Program-made: the position numbers and the translations under genes
Assembly: GCA_024195265.1 (NCBI GenBank)
Contig: JAJLRJ010000006.1
Span: 32,384,434-32,448,433, forward strand
Direction: 5' to 3'
Source: Dendrophyllia cribrosa
Lineage: Eukaryota > Cnidaria > Anthozoa > Scleractinia > Dendrophylliidae
Length of the DNA stretch: 64,000 nucleotides
Notes under the pieces: generated by a model
Database searches by the model: none
Seen by the model: the letters and a program-made list of their open reading frames with translations, nothing else
What the model was told of the DNA's origin: nothing
Part shown: piece by piece, positions 1 to 12,304 of the stretch
Layout: each line of letters opens with the position of its first letter
Position numbering within the stretch: position 1 is the stretch's first letter

Positions 1-150
1 TAGGCGGACAAGTTAGTCCACTAACAACCTAGGGTACTCTTGCATGGGTATCAACTGTCTGTTGGAGTTCCAAAAATCATTTTCTTTCTTCTATCCCTTC
101 TTTAAACCTCTTCAAATTTCATTCAAATTCATGTTTACCCCCGCCTTTGT
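1..150 (+). repeat. Truncated copy of a TTAA-flanked MITE
   Basis: The first ~150 bases match 58733-58881 closely, from AGTTAGTCCACTA to the terminal CCGCCTT. At 58472-58881 the full element is bounded by GGCGG/CCGCC and TTAA on both sides. This copy is cut by the window edge. No coding content. Confidence 0.7.
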
Positions 151-226
151 TCTTCGCGTCTGTTGAGGCCATTTAATAGTTGTTAACGATTTTCATTTTT
201 GTATGTATGAATGGTCAAACTTTTAA

Positions 227-941
227 GGTCGGCACACACGATGCGACTAGTCCCTGCGACTAGTCCCTGCGACTAGTCGCATCGTGTGAACTGGCCATTT
301 TTGCCACAAAATCTAGTCGCAGGGACCAAAATTTAGTCGCTGCGACTAGTCCCACGAATTCAAACTGGTTTGAATTTTTGGGACAAGTCCCTGCGACTAG
401 TCCCACGTAACACTCCGTGTGAACCGTTCGTGGGACTAGTCCCTGCGACCAAATTAAAATAAACCAATCACAAATCGGTATCACATGCTCCCACAATTCC
501 TTACGGACTCTGAGTACTGAAGATCTTGATCGAATTTTCGTCCCGTTTTATTTCTGTATTGGCAACATCTAAAATAATTGGTAACAGTGCGTTATTTCTC
601 GCTTCTATCCAAACTGAATCATAAACAATTCAAGTACTGAATAATTTCGCTGAACTACCTGCGGTTATAATAAGCTGATTTATTTCAATGCTACCTTGCT
701 ATTTTAATAATTTTGGTTTCTTAACAAAGCTGCAGAGTGAAACGAAGATAGCGTTTGCCCCCAGTTTTTGCTGCTTTTTTAAAGTTAGTCCCTGCGACTA
801 GATTTTGAAGCAGTTCACACGATGCGACTGGTCCCTGCGACTAGTCGCAGGGACTACTTACAAGTTCACACGGTGCGACTAGTCCCTGCGACTGGTCCCT
901 GCGGCTAGTCGCAGGGACTAGTCGCATCGTGTGTGCCGACC
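227..941. mobile_element. Non-autonomous DNA transposon, GGTCGGCACACACGA ends, TTTAA duplication
   Basis: The ends are inverted (GGTCGGCACACACGATGCG at the left, its complement at the right) and TTTAA flanks both sides (222-226 and 942-946). Both subterminal regions are filled with direct and inverted copies of TAGTCCCTGCGACTAGTCGC-like units. The short reading frames here only translate the repeats. The superfamily is not assigned; subterminal repeats of this kind are typical of non-autonomous elements that keep transposase-binding sites. Confidence 0.75.
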
Positions 942-1228
942 TTTAAGTTTCAACTACAGATTCAAGTTACAATCACATTGTATAACATTATTAACAGTTC
1001 CACTGGAAAATACTGCTTTAATAGTAGCTTTAATCTGAATGGTCAAACTTTCGAATTTCATCAACAGAGTTAAAATTTTGAACCACCTTGTAAAGCATAA
1101 TAAACAGCACCACAGAAAGGTAGTTCAGTGGATATCATTTAAATAGTCATACCGTTGAACATTCCGATCGTTACGGTTACTGTAGAACAACTATTAATTA
1201 CTCTGGGAGTGAGAGCGGTAAGATTTAA

Positions 1229-3096
1229 GGTCGGGACACACGAGGGGACTAGTCCCTGCGACCAGTCCCTGCGACTAGTCCCGAGGACCAAATCCCTCCG
1301 TGTGAACTGCTAATTTTCGGCAAAAATCTAGTCGCAGGGACTGAATTTTGGTCCCCGCAACTGGTCCCACAAATTCAAACTGGTTTGAATTCGTGGGACC
1401 AGTCCCAGGGACTGGTCCCTTCAAATTTTGCTTCATCCCTTCGTGTGAACAGTTCGTGGGACTGGTCCCTGCGACGAAATGAAAATGAGCCAATCGCTGA
1501 TCAGCATTTTAAGCTCCCATAATTCTGTACTCAATGCAAACAAAGTTCCCGCCAAATTTTCTCGCTAGCATAGACAAATTCGGCTAACGCATTGTTGTAC
1601 CCAATTCAAACCTTTTGGGATAAGAACTCTTTGTTCGTCATATTTCCATATCAATGAAGCATTGACATGGAAATTATATGGAAATATTGTGAACAAAGAA
1701 TCTTATTCCCAGAAGGTTTGAATTGGGTACAACAATGCGTTTGCCGAATTTATCTATTTATGCGCGCCATTTCATGAAGAGAATGCGTGACATCCGGTTT
1801 ATGTTATGCAAATTTCATCGGATGTTTTTATCTGATACAACTAACCTGGAGAATATTCTAACACTGGTATTGGAGGTCTTGATGACATAGTGCAGTCATT
1901 GTTTTTTTTTTTCAGGTTCTATGCAGCAATAAAAATACAACACCTAAAGAAAAACCTTTATCGAAATATGGTCGAAATATGAGATTACGAACACTGTCAA
2001 CACTCCATGGTGAACACAGTTTGTCCAGTAACGCTCAGAGCTGACTGATACACCTTCAGCGGTTAATTTAGTAAATTTGGTTTCTCTATTGAAAATTGCT
2101 CTTTTTCCATCTCCATAAAGCGATATTTTTTTAAAAAATCGTCATAAATGCTGCTATCTTGTTGTGAAACAGTTCCCAGCGTGTAAACCCTTCAAGGGAC
2201 TGGTTCCCGCGACTCGTCCCATCGTGTAAACTCCGACAGGGGACCAGTCCCTGCGACCGGTCCCTTGGACTGGTCCCCTCGTGTGTGCCGACCTTTATGT
2301 TTACACGAGTCCGAATCAGGTAAGTCAGGTAAATCAAGTTTTACTATATTCTCCTGTATTGAAATGTTTTAAGGTCGGCACACACGAGGGGACCAGTCCC
2401 AGGGACCGGTCGCAGGGACTGGTCCCCTGTCGGAGTTTACACGATGGGACGAGTCGCGGGGACCAGTCCCTTGAAGGGTTTACATGCTGGGGCCTGTTTC
2501 ACAACAAGATAGTAGCATTTATGACGATTTTTAAAAAAGAATATCGCTTTATGGAGATGAAAAAAAGAGCAATTTTCAACAGAGAAACCAAATTTACTAA
2601 ATTAACCGCTGAAAGTGTATCAGTCAGCTCTGAGCGTTACTGGACAAACTGCGTTCACCATGGAGTGTTGACAGTGTTCGTAATCTCCTATTTCGACCAT
2701 ATTTCGATAGAGGTTTTTCTTTAGGTGTTGTATATTGCTGCATAGAACCTGAAAAAAACAACAACAACACTTTCACCTCCCTCGGCCGCCATCTTGAAAC
2801 GGAGAACGTACAGAATTATGGGAGCTTAAAATGCTGATCAGCGATTGGTTCATTTTCATTTCGTCGCAGGGACCAGTCCCACGAACTGTTCACACGAAGG
2901 GATCAAGCAAAATTTGAGGGGACCAGTCCCTGGGACTGGTCCCACGAATTCAAACCAGTTTGAATTTGTGGGACCAGTTGCGGAGACCAAAATTCAGTCC
3001 CTGCGACTAGATTTTTGCCGAAAATTAGCAGTTCACACGGAGGGATTTGGTACCCGGGACTGGTCGCAGGGACTAGTCCCCTCGTGTGTCCCGACC
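1229..3096. mobile_element. Large fold-back transposon of the same family
   Basis: GGTCGGGACACACGAGGGG at 1229 faces its complement ending at 3096, with TTTAA at 1224-1228 and 3097-3101. The left arm (1229-2296) is largely repeated in inverted orientation in the right arm (2371-3096). The right arm lacks the 182-bp TA-MITE present in the left arm at 1573-1754. Reading frames at 1275-1493, 2281-2724 and 2845-3180 are translations of the repeat and have no independent support as genes. Confidence 0.7.
1573..1754. mobile_element. Palindromic TA-MITE, copy 1
   Basis: An almost complete palindrome with ends GACAAATTCGGC...GCCGAATTTATC, flanked by TA on both sides. A near-identical partial copy is at 3440-3617 and another full copy at 20556-20737. 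TA duplication suggests mobilisation by a Tc1/mariner-type transposase (inference). Confidence 0.75.
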
Positions 3097-3101
3097 TTTA
3101 A

Positions 3102-4292
3102 GTCCCTGCGACCTTTAAGTCCCTGCGACCAGTCCCTGCGACTAGTCCCAGGGACCAAATCCCTCCGTGTGAACTGCTAATTTTCGGCAAAAATCTAGTC
3201 GCAGGGACTGAATTTTGGTCCCCGCAACTGGTCCCACAAATTCAAACTGGTTTGAATTCGTGGGACCAGTCCCAGGGACTGGTCCCTTCAAATTTTGCTT
3301 GATCCCTTCGTGTGAACAGTTCGTGGGACTGGTCCCTGCGACGAAATGAAAATGAGCCAATCGCTGATCAGCATTTTAAGCTCCCATAATTCTGTACTCA
3401 ATGCAAACAAAGTTCCCGCCAAATTTTCTCGCTAGCATAGACAAATTCGGCTAACGCATTGTTGTACCCAATTCAAACCTTTTGGGATTAGAACTCTTTG
3501 TTCGTCATATTTCCATATCAATGAAGCATTGACATGGAAATTATATGGAAATATTGTGAACAAAGAATCTTATTCCCAGAAGGTTTGAATTGGGTACAAC
3601 AATGCGTTTGCCGAATATTTATGCGCGCCATTTCATGAAGAGAATGCGTGACATCCGGTTTATGTTATGCAAATTTCATCGGATGTTTTTATCTGATACA
3701 ACTAGCCTGGGGCCGGATTCACGAAGCCCTCCTAAGTTAAGACATATCCTAAGTATTGTTTCTTAACAATAGTCTATTGTCATTCCAAGAATAGGCTATT
3801 GTTAAGAAACAATACTTAAGATATGTCTTGACTTAGGAGGGCTTCGTGAATCCGGCCCCTGGAGAATATTCTAACACTGGTATTGGAGGTCTTGATGACA
3901 TAGTTTTTTTTTCAGGTTCTATGCAGCAATAAAAATACAACACCTAAAGAAAAACCTTTATCGAAATTTGGTCGAAATATGAGATTACGAACACTGTCAA
4001 CACTCCATGGTGAACACAGTTTGTCCAGTAACGCTCAGAGCTGACTGATACACTTTCAGCGGTTAATTTAGTAAATTTGGTTTCTCTGTTGAAAATTGCT
4101 CTTTTTCCATCTCCATAAAGCGATATCCTTTTTTAAGAAATCGTCATAAATGCTGCTATCTTGTTGTGAAACAGGTCCCAGCGTGTAAACCCATCAAGGG
4201 ACTGGTTCCCGCGACTCGTCCCATCGTGTAAACTCCGACAGGGGACCAGTCCCTGCGACCGGTCGCAGGGACTGGTTCCCTCGTGTGTGCCG
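3102..4292. mobile_element. Third, direct copy of the fold-back arm
   Basis: This segment repeats the left arm of the 1229-3096 element in direct orientation, including its TA-MITE (3440-3617). It ends in CGTGTGTGCCGACC at ~4292. It differs by a nested 147-bp palindrome at 3711-3857. It begins with partial duplications of the AGTCCCTGCGACC unit, suggesting rearrangement by recombination. Confidence 0.65.
3711..3857. mobile_element. 147-bp palindromic MITE with CCTGG duplication
   Basis: GGCCGGATTCACGAAG and its complement bound a near-perfect palindrome. CCTGG occurs at 3706-3710 and 3858-3862. The paralogous locus at 1845-1865 is the empty site with a single CCTGG, so boundary and duplication are directly visible. 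A second copy lies at 10614-10760. Confidence 0.85.
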
Positions 4293-4311
4293 ACCTTTAG
4301 TAGTGGAATTA

Positions 4312-7300
4312 TCACTTGGGTGGAAGCAAAGGTTCGTCCTGCTCTTGTTTAGAAGTTTTTGATTTGGTAACAAGCCGCCGAGCCACTTGGATTAAAATCA
4401 TCATTAACCGAACAAGCTGCGAGACTAATGACAAGAAGACAAAGATCACAATCACAAACGGAATGAATCCCAGTAAAACTGCTTCTGTCAAAAGTAGGCC
4501 GCGGACATACTGTTGCTCAACAACGCGGACCTCACTCGCCGCGAAGTAATACGATGCCACTCCAACATTCAGTATTGCTATGACGACCAACGTTGCCAAG
4601 GAAACCGTTTCGACCAAGTTGGCGCGGAACTTGACGAAGGGCTTCTGGGAAATGCGATGTAAAAGAAAAATAAGGCACAGGATTGCGAGACAGATAGAGC
4701 GCAGGAAGGCATTAGGCACGAACGAGCCAATCAGAATTAAGATAAATCGGCGGCCAACCAGGATGCTCTCCCAGTAGATCTTGCCTGGTGATTGGTCATC
4801 TTGTTTCTGGTTGCAAAATGGCGCGCTTAGAACTTCAAGGACTGACGCTTCTATGGGTGCATGGAGACGATATGTTACTGTCCCCTTCAAGATCAACAGA
4901 AGACGACTTCGATGTCATCTCGTGGGATGATTTGTGTGGTCGTGGTAAAGCTTTCTTTAAGTACACAGCAAAAGCATGAAGCAGATATGGAAGAGGAAAA
5001 ACACATGCCAGTAAAAACATCTTCGCTGAAATTTGTCGCTGATGCAGCCGCAAGGAGCCAATATACAAGATGAATATAAACGGAAACAGGTAGAGAATAA
5101 TAACCGCTATAGAGGCGCTCTGCCACCACTGGAAGCACGTGATTTCCGCGTTGTAATACCGCCGAGACACGTGCTGTATTTGTACACAGTCCAGCAACCT
5201 AATGGCCGTGCCTGTAGCCGCTGAGTAACCTAGCAACACGGTCTCCAGGATCGCTCCCAGGTATGGACCACTTGAGGGAAAGGTTGGGGCACGCTTGCGC
5301 AGTTTGTTAAGACCGCTGTGCAGAAGGTTGATGATCAGGATTGACAAGAAGATAGCTGCGACGATAACAACTTGAAACAATGTTTTGGTAAGCGGTGGGA
5401 GGCCAGGGAAAGGGCAGATGTTCCAGCTACTGTATGGATATGATTTGAAGTCAAGAAGGTTTATTACTGGCAATACAACGCTATCTCTTAATAACTCACC
5501 AACTCCATAAGATGAAATAGTCAACAGTCCAGCAATTTGATAAAAATAAAAGAGGATTTTTAAGAAACCGTGAGAAGAAAACGACGAGGTACCATCTGCG
5601 TTGTTTTCGTTACCTAATTCCTCGAATTTGTGGTAATCTGTTTTTCTGTTGCTTGCGATAAACCATGCTAAATTTGATGCTATTTTTTTAAAAATTGGAG
5701 GCTTTCGAATAAGGTACAGCGCAAACAATGATATACATATAAAAATAACGACCAGATACCAACGATGAGTGCATTCCGTGACAAGAACACAATCGGTGTT
5801 GAACAAAGCTTCAGTGAATTTTTCTTTACAGCCTCCACAGAGAATCCCAGTCCTGTTGCCTTGGCAACCAGAATGCTGATAGCTTACATTGTGGTAAGGG
5901 CACTTTTGTTTGACAATTGGACAGCAGTAACCATGGGGACAAAACTTGAAGTGTACTTCATCGCCAATAGGATAACCCCAGTAGTTTGGTCTTGCCGCTA
6001 AAGCAGAAGTACAGTTTCCTCCATCGGGACATGTGATGCACTTCACGAGGTGCTCCATCGTAAAGCCTTTACTGGTGCCTCTCCTCATAATGTAAGTGCC
6101 TATAGGGCAAGGCTGAGTACTCATGGAAAAGGACGTAATTAATGCGTCTGTAAACACCTTTCCAACATTAAAACTCTCCCAATGCGTGAAATTATGGAGG
6201 TTCAGTTTGCTTCCGAAAGGTGATTGAATTCTTACGGAATCGTCCATAGTAACCTTGCCTGCACCCTTAACAAAGATAAGAGTTTTACCATCGTAGCTGA
6301 CAGGGTCAGAAATAAACGAACTCTCACTTACAGACATGTTACCAAAGCTTGTCACTGTAAGAAATCCGTTATATGGCTGTTCTTTCTGTATGTTGAAGAC
6401 TTGTGACTTTTCCGACTGGAAGAAGATGGTTTTGTAGATTTGTAATTCGCTCGAACGTAGCTGGACGCGCACATGAGATCCGTCTGTGCTACCAAAATTG
6501 TTTATAAAAGAGCTGTTCTCAATTTGGATTACCTCAGCGTCTAGAACTGTTAGTGCGCTTTCCGCGACGCCAGAGTTTCCTCGAAACTCGGTGTCGTTTA
6601 TAACGACCGCAGTTCCTAAACTGCTCACGCCCAAACCCGGACCTGGATAAGGTGTAACAGAAATTTTCACACCACCTGATTTGCAGAAATTGTCCTCGAA
6701 TTTGCTCGCTTGAAAATGTATTGAATTTTTAGTATGGTACATGGAAATATGAAAGGTGGAACTCTTTCCATTGCAATTATTTCTCAGCATTGAAACGTCG
6801 GTGAATTTGAAACTGGCGTCGCTGTCGATTTGGTTTCTTAAAAGAAAGAACATAAAGTTGTCATTGTCAGTTATCAAAGAATTCTCCACGCTTACATCAC
6901 AGGTGTCAGCCGTGCCTCCAAGAAATATTCCGCCTCCTGAGTTATTTTGAATATTACAAAATGAGATTGTCAGGTTATTTTGATACAAAAAGATGTCATA
7001 AGTACCGAGGCCATTCGCTTCGTTTTGAATAAACGTGCAATTTTTTATTTTCACCGGCGGTGGAGATGACGACAAAGGATCGCTAACACTTAATTGAAAC
7101 GTGCCTGAATTTATGGCGCCAGAATTCCGAACGAAGTTACAGTTGAGGAGTTGAGCTTCTTGATAAAGCGTGCCTATGTTAGCTCTTATAGCTCCAGCAT
7201 TCTTTTGTTCGGCTCTGTTGTCGGCAAAAGTGTTGTTTTTTAATGTAAGATTCAGTATATTATACACATAAAATGCCAAGGCACCACCCCGGCTCCTTCA

Positions 7301-8447
7301 TCTCGAGTGTCGTTTGAGGAGCTACGCTTGTTGGGTGATCCAAAGTAGAGTGTATTTCCTGTGAAGTTTGAATTGCGAATACTTAAAATGGCATTTTCTT
7401 GCCAGTTCGGATAATTAGTCCCCACAGCTAGCGCGCCACACGTCTGCGCCCCACCGGAACTCCAACCCTCGTTTTGAACGAACTGGCAGCCCTCGATATC
7501 CAATGTTACCAACTTTAGGTTAACAAAAGCACATGCGCCACCATTGTCGCCTTCGTTCGAGGTGAAATTTGACCTTGACATGAAGACGAGGGCCTTCTGT
7601 GTGAAACCGCTGACACAGACGGCTCCTCCATTGGCCATGTTGTTGAATTCTTCTATTTCATTATTTTCAAAGTTTCCGTTTATGATTTTCAGTTCAACGG
7701 ATTTTCCATCACGAATATTAAGAGCTCTGCCCGTATTTTTTCTAAATTGAAGCGCCGTAAATTCCATGACTGAAGTTCCACTGACGTCCATGATGCTTTC
7801 TAATGCATTGTTGTTCCTAAATTTGCCTTCTTTAATTTTCATTGACAACAGGCCATCGTTTCCGCCTCCAATTTCCAAGCAGGCTTTTCCAGGACAGGTG
7901 TTTTGTGAGACAGTGATGTTGGTGAAGTTGACTTTAAATTGAGCCAGCAACTCTTTGCGGTGAGATAACCAGCAGCGCGCTCTCTGTATTGCGCATGCGC
8001 AGCTTATTGTCAATCAAGGAAGAATTCATGATGTTTAAATTCACTGAATCGCCGCGGATCTTCAGGGCGCTGCCGCTGTTGTTGTAGAAAGTACATCCAG
8101 AAAAATATATTTTTCCTGTTGAACCTCGCGAAAAATTTAGAGACAAAGCATCAGTAGAACCATTGACAAAATTGACCCCGGTCATTTTTAGCGAACAATC
8201 CACAAGGTGAAGCGAGGTGTTCACGAAAGTAATTCTTGCCAGACATACGCCGCTGGAAGAGTTGTTCCTGGTGTTGCAAGAAAATCGCAAGCTGCTGTTT
8301 TTACAAGCGACAAATGCTTGAGTTCCGTAGCTGCGAATGTAAACACCAGCTATATACAATCCTGCCTCGGACTCAGAAGGATATGGGTCATGTGACGTAC
8401 CTGAGCCGTCTATATTAATGACGTCACTGTCATGCGCATGCGCAGCA
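4312..8447 (-). pseudogene. Beta-helix/multi-TM surface protein gene broken by three frameshifts
   Basis: Four minus-strand open segments (8447-7934, 8013-7252, 7279-4835, 4896-4312) follow one another in protein order but alternate between two frames, with overlaps of about 28-80 nt and no room for introns. The N-terminal two thirds is rich in N-glycosylation-like and beta-helix repeats (NNSGSALKIRG, FVNGS types). A Cys-rich region with CPIGTY and CPDGGNC follows, then several hydrophobic segments, the last four in 4312-4700. Likely a cell-surface protein of a family common in cnidarians, recognised from general resemblance only. The shifts lie near 7970, 7268 (a GGGG run) and 4870. The frame is open upstream to 8447 with no clear initiator, so a signal-peptide exon is missing. 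Sequencing indels are an alternative to genuine decay. Confidence 0.65.
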
Positions 8448-8449
8448 GC

Positions 8450-8749
8450 TTAATAAATGCTCTTACAGGGGTGAGACTGTACGATGGCGCAGTTGTCTGC
8501 ATTTGTTCATCTGGTTCTTGATACATACCACTGGTTGGCAGAGATAGTTCCTAGTGGACGAAACAAACGGATGGTTAAACCCCGCTCTCAGTTCAGACCA
8601 GCTATAGTGATTTGATGAACATTACATCTTTCTCATTTCTTTACCATTAACATTTACCATCTTAACATTTACCATCTTTCTTTATTTATCACCACACATG
8701 ACGCTTTTGACATTGCTGATCCTAGCAGTACGCGGGACGCATGTCATAC
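8450..8749. other. No gene seen
   Basis: This stretch lies upstream of the broken surface-protein gene. No supported coding exon, repeat boundary or RNA gene was recognised. It contains an ATTTACCATC duplication around 8645-8675. Confidence 0.5.
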
Positions 8750-9090
8750 ATGAACCTAGTATGTGGCCTAGCTCGCCACGAGTCTCTCGTAGCTCAGTGG
8801 TTAGAGCATCCGACCGGTGTGTGAACCTAGTATGCGGCCTAGCTCGCCACGAGTCTCTCGTAGCTCAGTGGTTAGAGCATCCGACCGGTGTGTGAACCTA
8901 GTATATGGCCTAGCTCGCCACAAGTCTCTCGTAGCTCAGTGGTTAGAGCATCTGACCGGTGTGTGAACCTAGTATGTGGCCTAGCTCGCCACGAGTCTCT
9001 AGTAGCTCAGTGGTTAGAGCGTCCGATCAGTGTGCGGAAAGGTCATAGGTTCTATTGCTGTCGGGGATTCAGAGTATTTTTACTTGTCTC
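8750..9090 (+). repeat. Tandem array of tRNA-derived SINE head (71-bp unit, ~4 copies)
   Basis: A 71-bp unit containing TAGCTCAGTGGTTAGAGCAT, which resembles the tRNA D-arm and A box, is repeated about four times. Only the last unit continues into a longer body (GGTCATAGGTTC, B-box-like, to ~9090). This is a SINE whose 5' half was amplified in tandem. No complete tRNA cloverleaf is present, so these are not functional tRNA genes. Confidence 0.7.
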
Positions 9091-9163
9091 ACGCTCGCGA
9101 CATCATGAACATTACATCTTGATCTTTTTTATAGTGATTTGTTCACTGTATTACCTTATCTCG

Positions 9164-9242
9164 TACCCAGATCTCCCACGGTCAGGCGGAAGGGATCTCA
9201 TACATTTAATACAGTGCAAGCACGACTGAGATCTGGGTACGA
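9164..9242. repeat. Short inverted-repeat element
   Basis: CGTACCCAGATCTC at ~9164 is matched by GAGATCTGGGTACG ending at ~9242, bounding a ~78-bp insert-like segment. Coding content is absent. A G-rich homopolymer (9317-9355) follows. Confidence 0.5.
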
Positions 9243-9563
9243 AAATACCAAACACTTTGTGTCATCCCAAGAACTCTATCAGTCATGCGATGGACTACAA
9301 TGCAGAAATAAAAGCGGGGGGAGGGGGGGGGGGGGGAGGGGGGGGAGGGGGGAAGGTTACGCTCAAATCGCGGCCCCAAAAATAACTTTAGTAGTACTAC
9401 ATTTTTATTTGTTTATTTTTTTTTTTCACAGTCTTCACAAGTATCCCAACTATTTATGACCTCCATTGTAGCATCCCATCCAGGGGGGAGCCGGCAAAAC
9501 TCCTATTCTGATTCATGCTACGCAAACCGAGTTCCGAGTTGAGCTCCGACCGTGTGGGCGACC

Positions 9564-9754
9564 TTAGCCTGTTTCAGGCTCCAAGATAGTGGGGAACACG
9601 CGAAGTAAAAAAAAAAAAACAGGAAAAAAAAATCGCGGGGGAACTGGGGAGAGGGCGGTCGGCGGAGACCTACCTCTCTCAGTTCGCCCGCGATTTTTTC
9701 TCCTTTTTTTTACTTCGCGCGTTCCCCAATATCTCGGAGCCTGGAACAGGCTAG
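9564..9754. mobile_element. Palindromic MITE (AGCCTGTTYCAGGCTCC ends)
   Basis: The left arm, running through GGGGAACACGCGAAGTAAAA, is inverted at the right end through TTTTACTTCGCGCGTTCCCC. Related AGCCTGTTCCAGGC fragments occur near 13710-13840. No gene. The ORF across it is a repeat translation. Confidence 0.65.
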
Positions 9755-9759
9755 GGCGA

Positions 9760-10610
9760 CCTGTGACTCGTGTGCGACTTAACCTGAATGACTGCAGACA
9801 ATTTCACACCGGCCGCCCAATCTACCCTGACCTTGTACGGTGGTGGAAGGGTATTAGAAATGAAATATATTCGAAGTGATCAAAGGTTCCATTTGACTGA
9901 CAGCTGCTTCGTTGAAAAGAATCACTAACCATAGATCAAGTTTTATTTAGAAGAGATTTTCTCAACGGGACGATACATCTGTATTTTCCTATATTTATTG
10001 TTGTGTCATTGGTTTTAAGTAACAATGCGTGTAAGAAGTAGGCAATGCTCTATTGTTCCGCAGCATTTCACTATCCCCACATAAGATCGTTTAAATTTTT
10101 TTTACTGAGAATGCATCAACCTATGGACGACATGTTTTTTAAACAAAATGTACTGGAACTTTATTTTAAAGTGATGTTTCTTTTGTGCTACAAGATTTCA
10201 TCCAATCGTGAAACTCCAAACAGTGGCCAAGAAAGGCCTCTAATTTTACATGTTTCCCACATAGAATTTTGGTTGCATTAAAACTCAGAATAGTTTTCAT
10301 ACAAAGGCTTGGTCCGACGGATATGCCATGCTGATGACAAGGACACATCAGCTGTCCATGGCTGCCACTGCCTGGGTGATATGGCTTTGCGCATGCATAA
10401 AGGTGTTGTCACACGAGAAGCTAAGATTTTTAACGCAACGATGTTGTGTTAAAATCGCGCCGTGTAACACAACACGCGGGGCGATTTTAAACGCAACAAT
10501 TAGTTGCGACAACATGTTGCAAGAGTTTGAACCACATCAAAAACTTGTCCGCGCGTTGTTTCACGGTGTCAAAGTTTCTTGTCAAAGGAAACAGCACGAT
10601 GGCCGAGACC
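9760..10610. other. Non-coding; one repeat-like palindromic patch
   Basis: No coding exon is supported. Around 10430-10520 there are inverted runs of CGCAACAATTAGTTGCG and AAAATCGC/GCGATTTT, suggestive of an unclassified MITE fragment without clear ends. Confidence 0.4.
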
Positions 10611-10613
10611 AGA

Positions 10614-10760
10614 GGCCGGATTCACGAAACCCTCCTAAGTTAAGATATATCCTAAGTATTGTTTCTTAACAATAGTCTATTATCATTCCAACAATAGACT
10701 ATTGTTAAGAAACAATACTTAGGATATGTTTTAACTTAGGAGGGCTTCGTGAATCCGGCC
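10614..10760. mobile_element. 147-bp palindromic MITE, copy 2
   Basis: About 95% similar by eye to 3711-3857, with GGCCGGATTCACGAA ends and a central short asymmetric spacer. The expected 5-bp duplication is not evident here (flanks ...CCAGA and ACTGG...). Confidence 0.75.
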
Positions 10761-10814
10761 ACTGGTCTTAAACCACCGACTTTCATATCTGAAGTCCGAC
10801 GCGCTTGGTTAATC

Positions 10815-11110
10815 CAGTGGCGGATCCAGGGGGAGGGTCGGGGGGGGGGGGGGGGGGGGGTCCGGCCCCCCCCTCCCCCTTTCAGACCTGTGTCTCCCTT
10901 GTGGTTCATAAAAATAATAGAATAAAATTGTTTTATACGTAGTTGTTTCACCTCCACCAATTGACTGATTGTCAATTTTTTGACTTAACAAACGCTTTTC
11001 AAGTTTCAGGAGTGCTGGAAATGACGTTTCAGAGGGTAAAATTGGAAAAATTTCCGGGCAGGCATGAACCCGGACCCCCCCTTTCAGAAATCCCTGGATC
11101 CGCCTCTGTG
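10815..11110. repeat. TE fragment with poly(G)/poly(C) core
   Basis: GGCGGATCCAGGG at the left is matched by CCCTGGATCCGCC at the right, with internal CCCCCCTTTCAGA-type segments and a long G/C tract (10838-10885). A related fragment, with ATTTCCCGGGGAGCATGCCCCCGGA wording in part, occurs near 52080-52310. Proline-rich ORFs here are artefacts of the homopolymer. Confidence 0.5.
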
Positions 11111-12266
11111 ATCGCCCAGTGTCTGTGCATATTTTTGATATCATATCATATGAAGTAGCTAATATTTTTCTTTACCTGTGTTGCGGCAGGAATTTGGTTT
11201 TGCTACAAAAAACAAAGCTTCAAGGTTTGCGTCATTTGGTTATCGCAACATCCACAACACCATGCACCAAGAAACCTTGTTTAGGGAGGAGCGTTGCGTG
11301 ACGACATAGATATAAACGGCTGCGATGGATGGAGGCTAGGACTAGGCGGACCACTGTCGGATCTTAATTTTTTTTTTTTCATGTAATGCAGCTCTTTGTC
11401 TTCGAGGAGACACAATGAAATTGTCGACTGTATTTATTTAACGAGCACTATCGCTAATATCTGTATGTACTCAGTTTCTTGATTTTGGTTATACAGTAAT
11501 TCAGTATGGAATCACAATAGCGGATGTTACTGATAGTCACACAGAATTGATGACATCGAATTTCACGTTACCGACCTTTCTCTAGCAAAGGAAATAACTA
11601 AATGAGAAACGGGGGATATTACCGAGATCTGCGGAGAGATGCGATTATCAGATGTCAAGATAAAACTGGTTAGAAGATTGCCCCGACGTTTCGGACTTTC
11701 AAAGCGCGCATTAGGTCATAAGTTCGGTCAGTTTTCTTTCCCATCATGACACACTAATGCATTTTACAAAGGTATCACTAAAAATTAAACTGAAAACACT
11801 CACCGAAAGACCAAGCAAAAAGAAACCACCAAAATGTACCAAAATCCATTTTTTACGGCGATGCAGTTGTCGACAAGCGCTATGCACGGCCTCACTGACA
11901 CACACCGGAACTATCATCACAGTTTTGTTCTCTGTTTCAGGGAAATTCACCGTGACAAGAGAGTGTTACAAACAAACACCATAGTTTGTTTCCCTTGAAG
12001 CCCCCTTGAAATATTGAAAAAAAAAAAACATTTCTCCTGCTTTTTTCATATTGGCTATGAACACCGTGACAATTTCTTCTTTCTTGATGATCTACTGTGG
12101 CTCCCAATGGAAAGCTTCTTCTTCTCACTGTAATGGTAGGGTCTTAGCCGGATGCATGAGGGTAACCCAATCCCCTATCTAAAGAATCGTCCCCCTCCCT
12201 TTTTAATCGTATTGGAAATGTTTTCTCGTCATCAACCGCCCTCCCCCCATCCCCCCCATCCCCCCA

Positions 12267-12304
<38 letters not shown>

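Noticed and set aside
1275..3360. Related 60-147-residue ORFs (FVAGTSPTNCSH type)
   Set aside because: Translations of transposon subterminal repeats, found on both strands.
4835..8013. Programmed frameshifts in the surface-protein gene
   Set aside because: Three shifts in alternating directions without slippery heptamers indicate mutation or sequence error.
8778..9040. Cluster of tRNA genes
   Set aside because: Only the D-arm/A-box half is present; no complete cloverleaf. Better explained as SINE heads.
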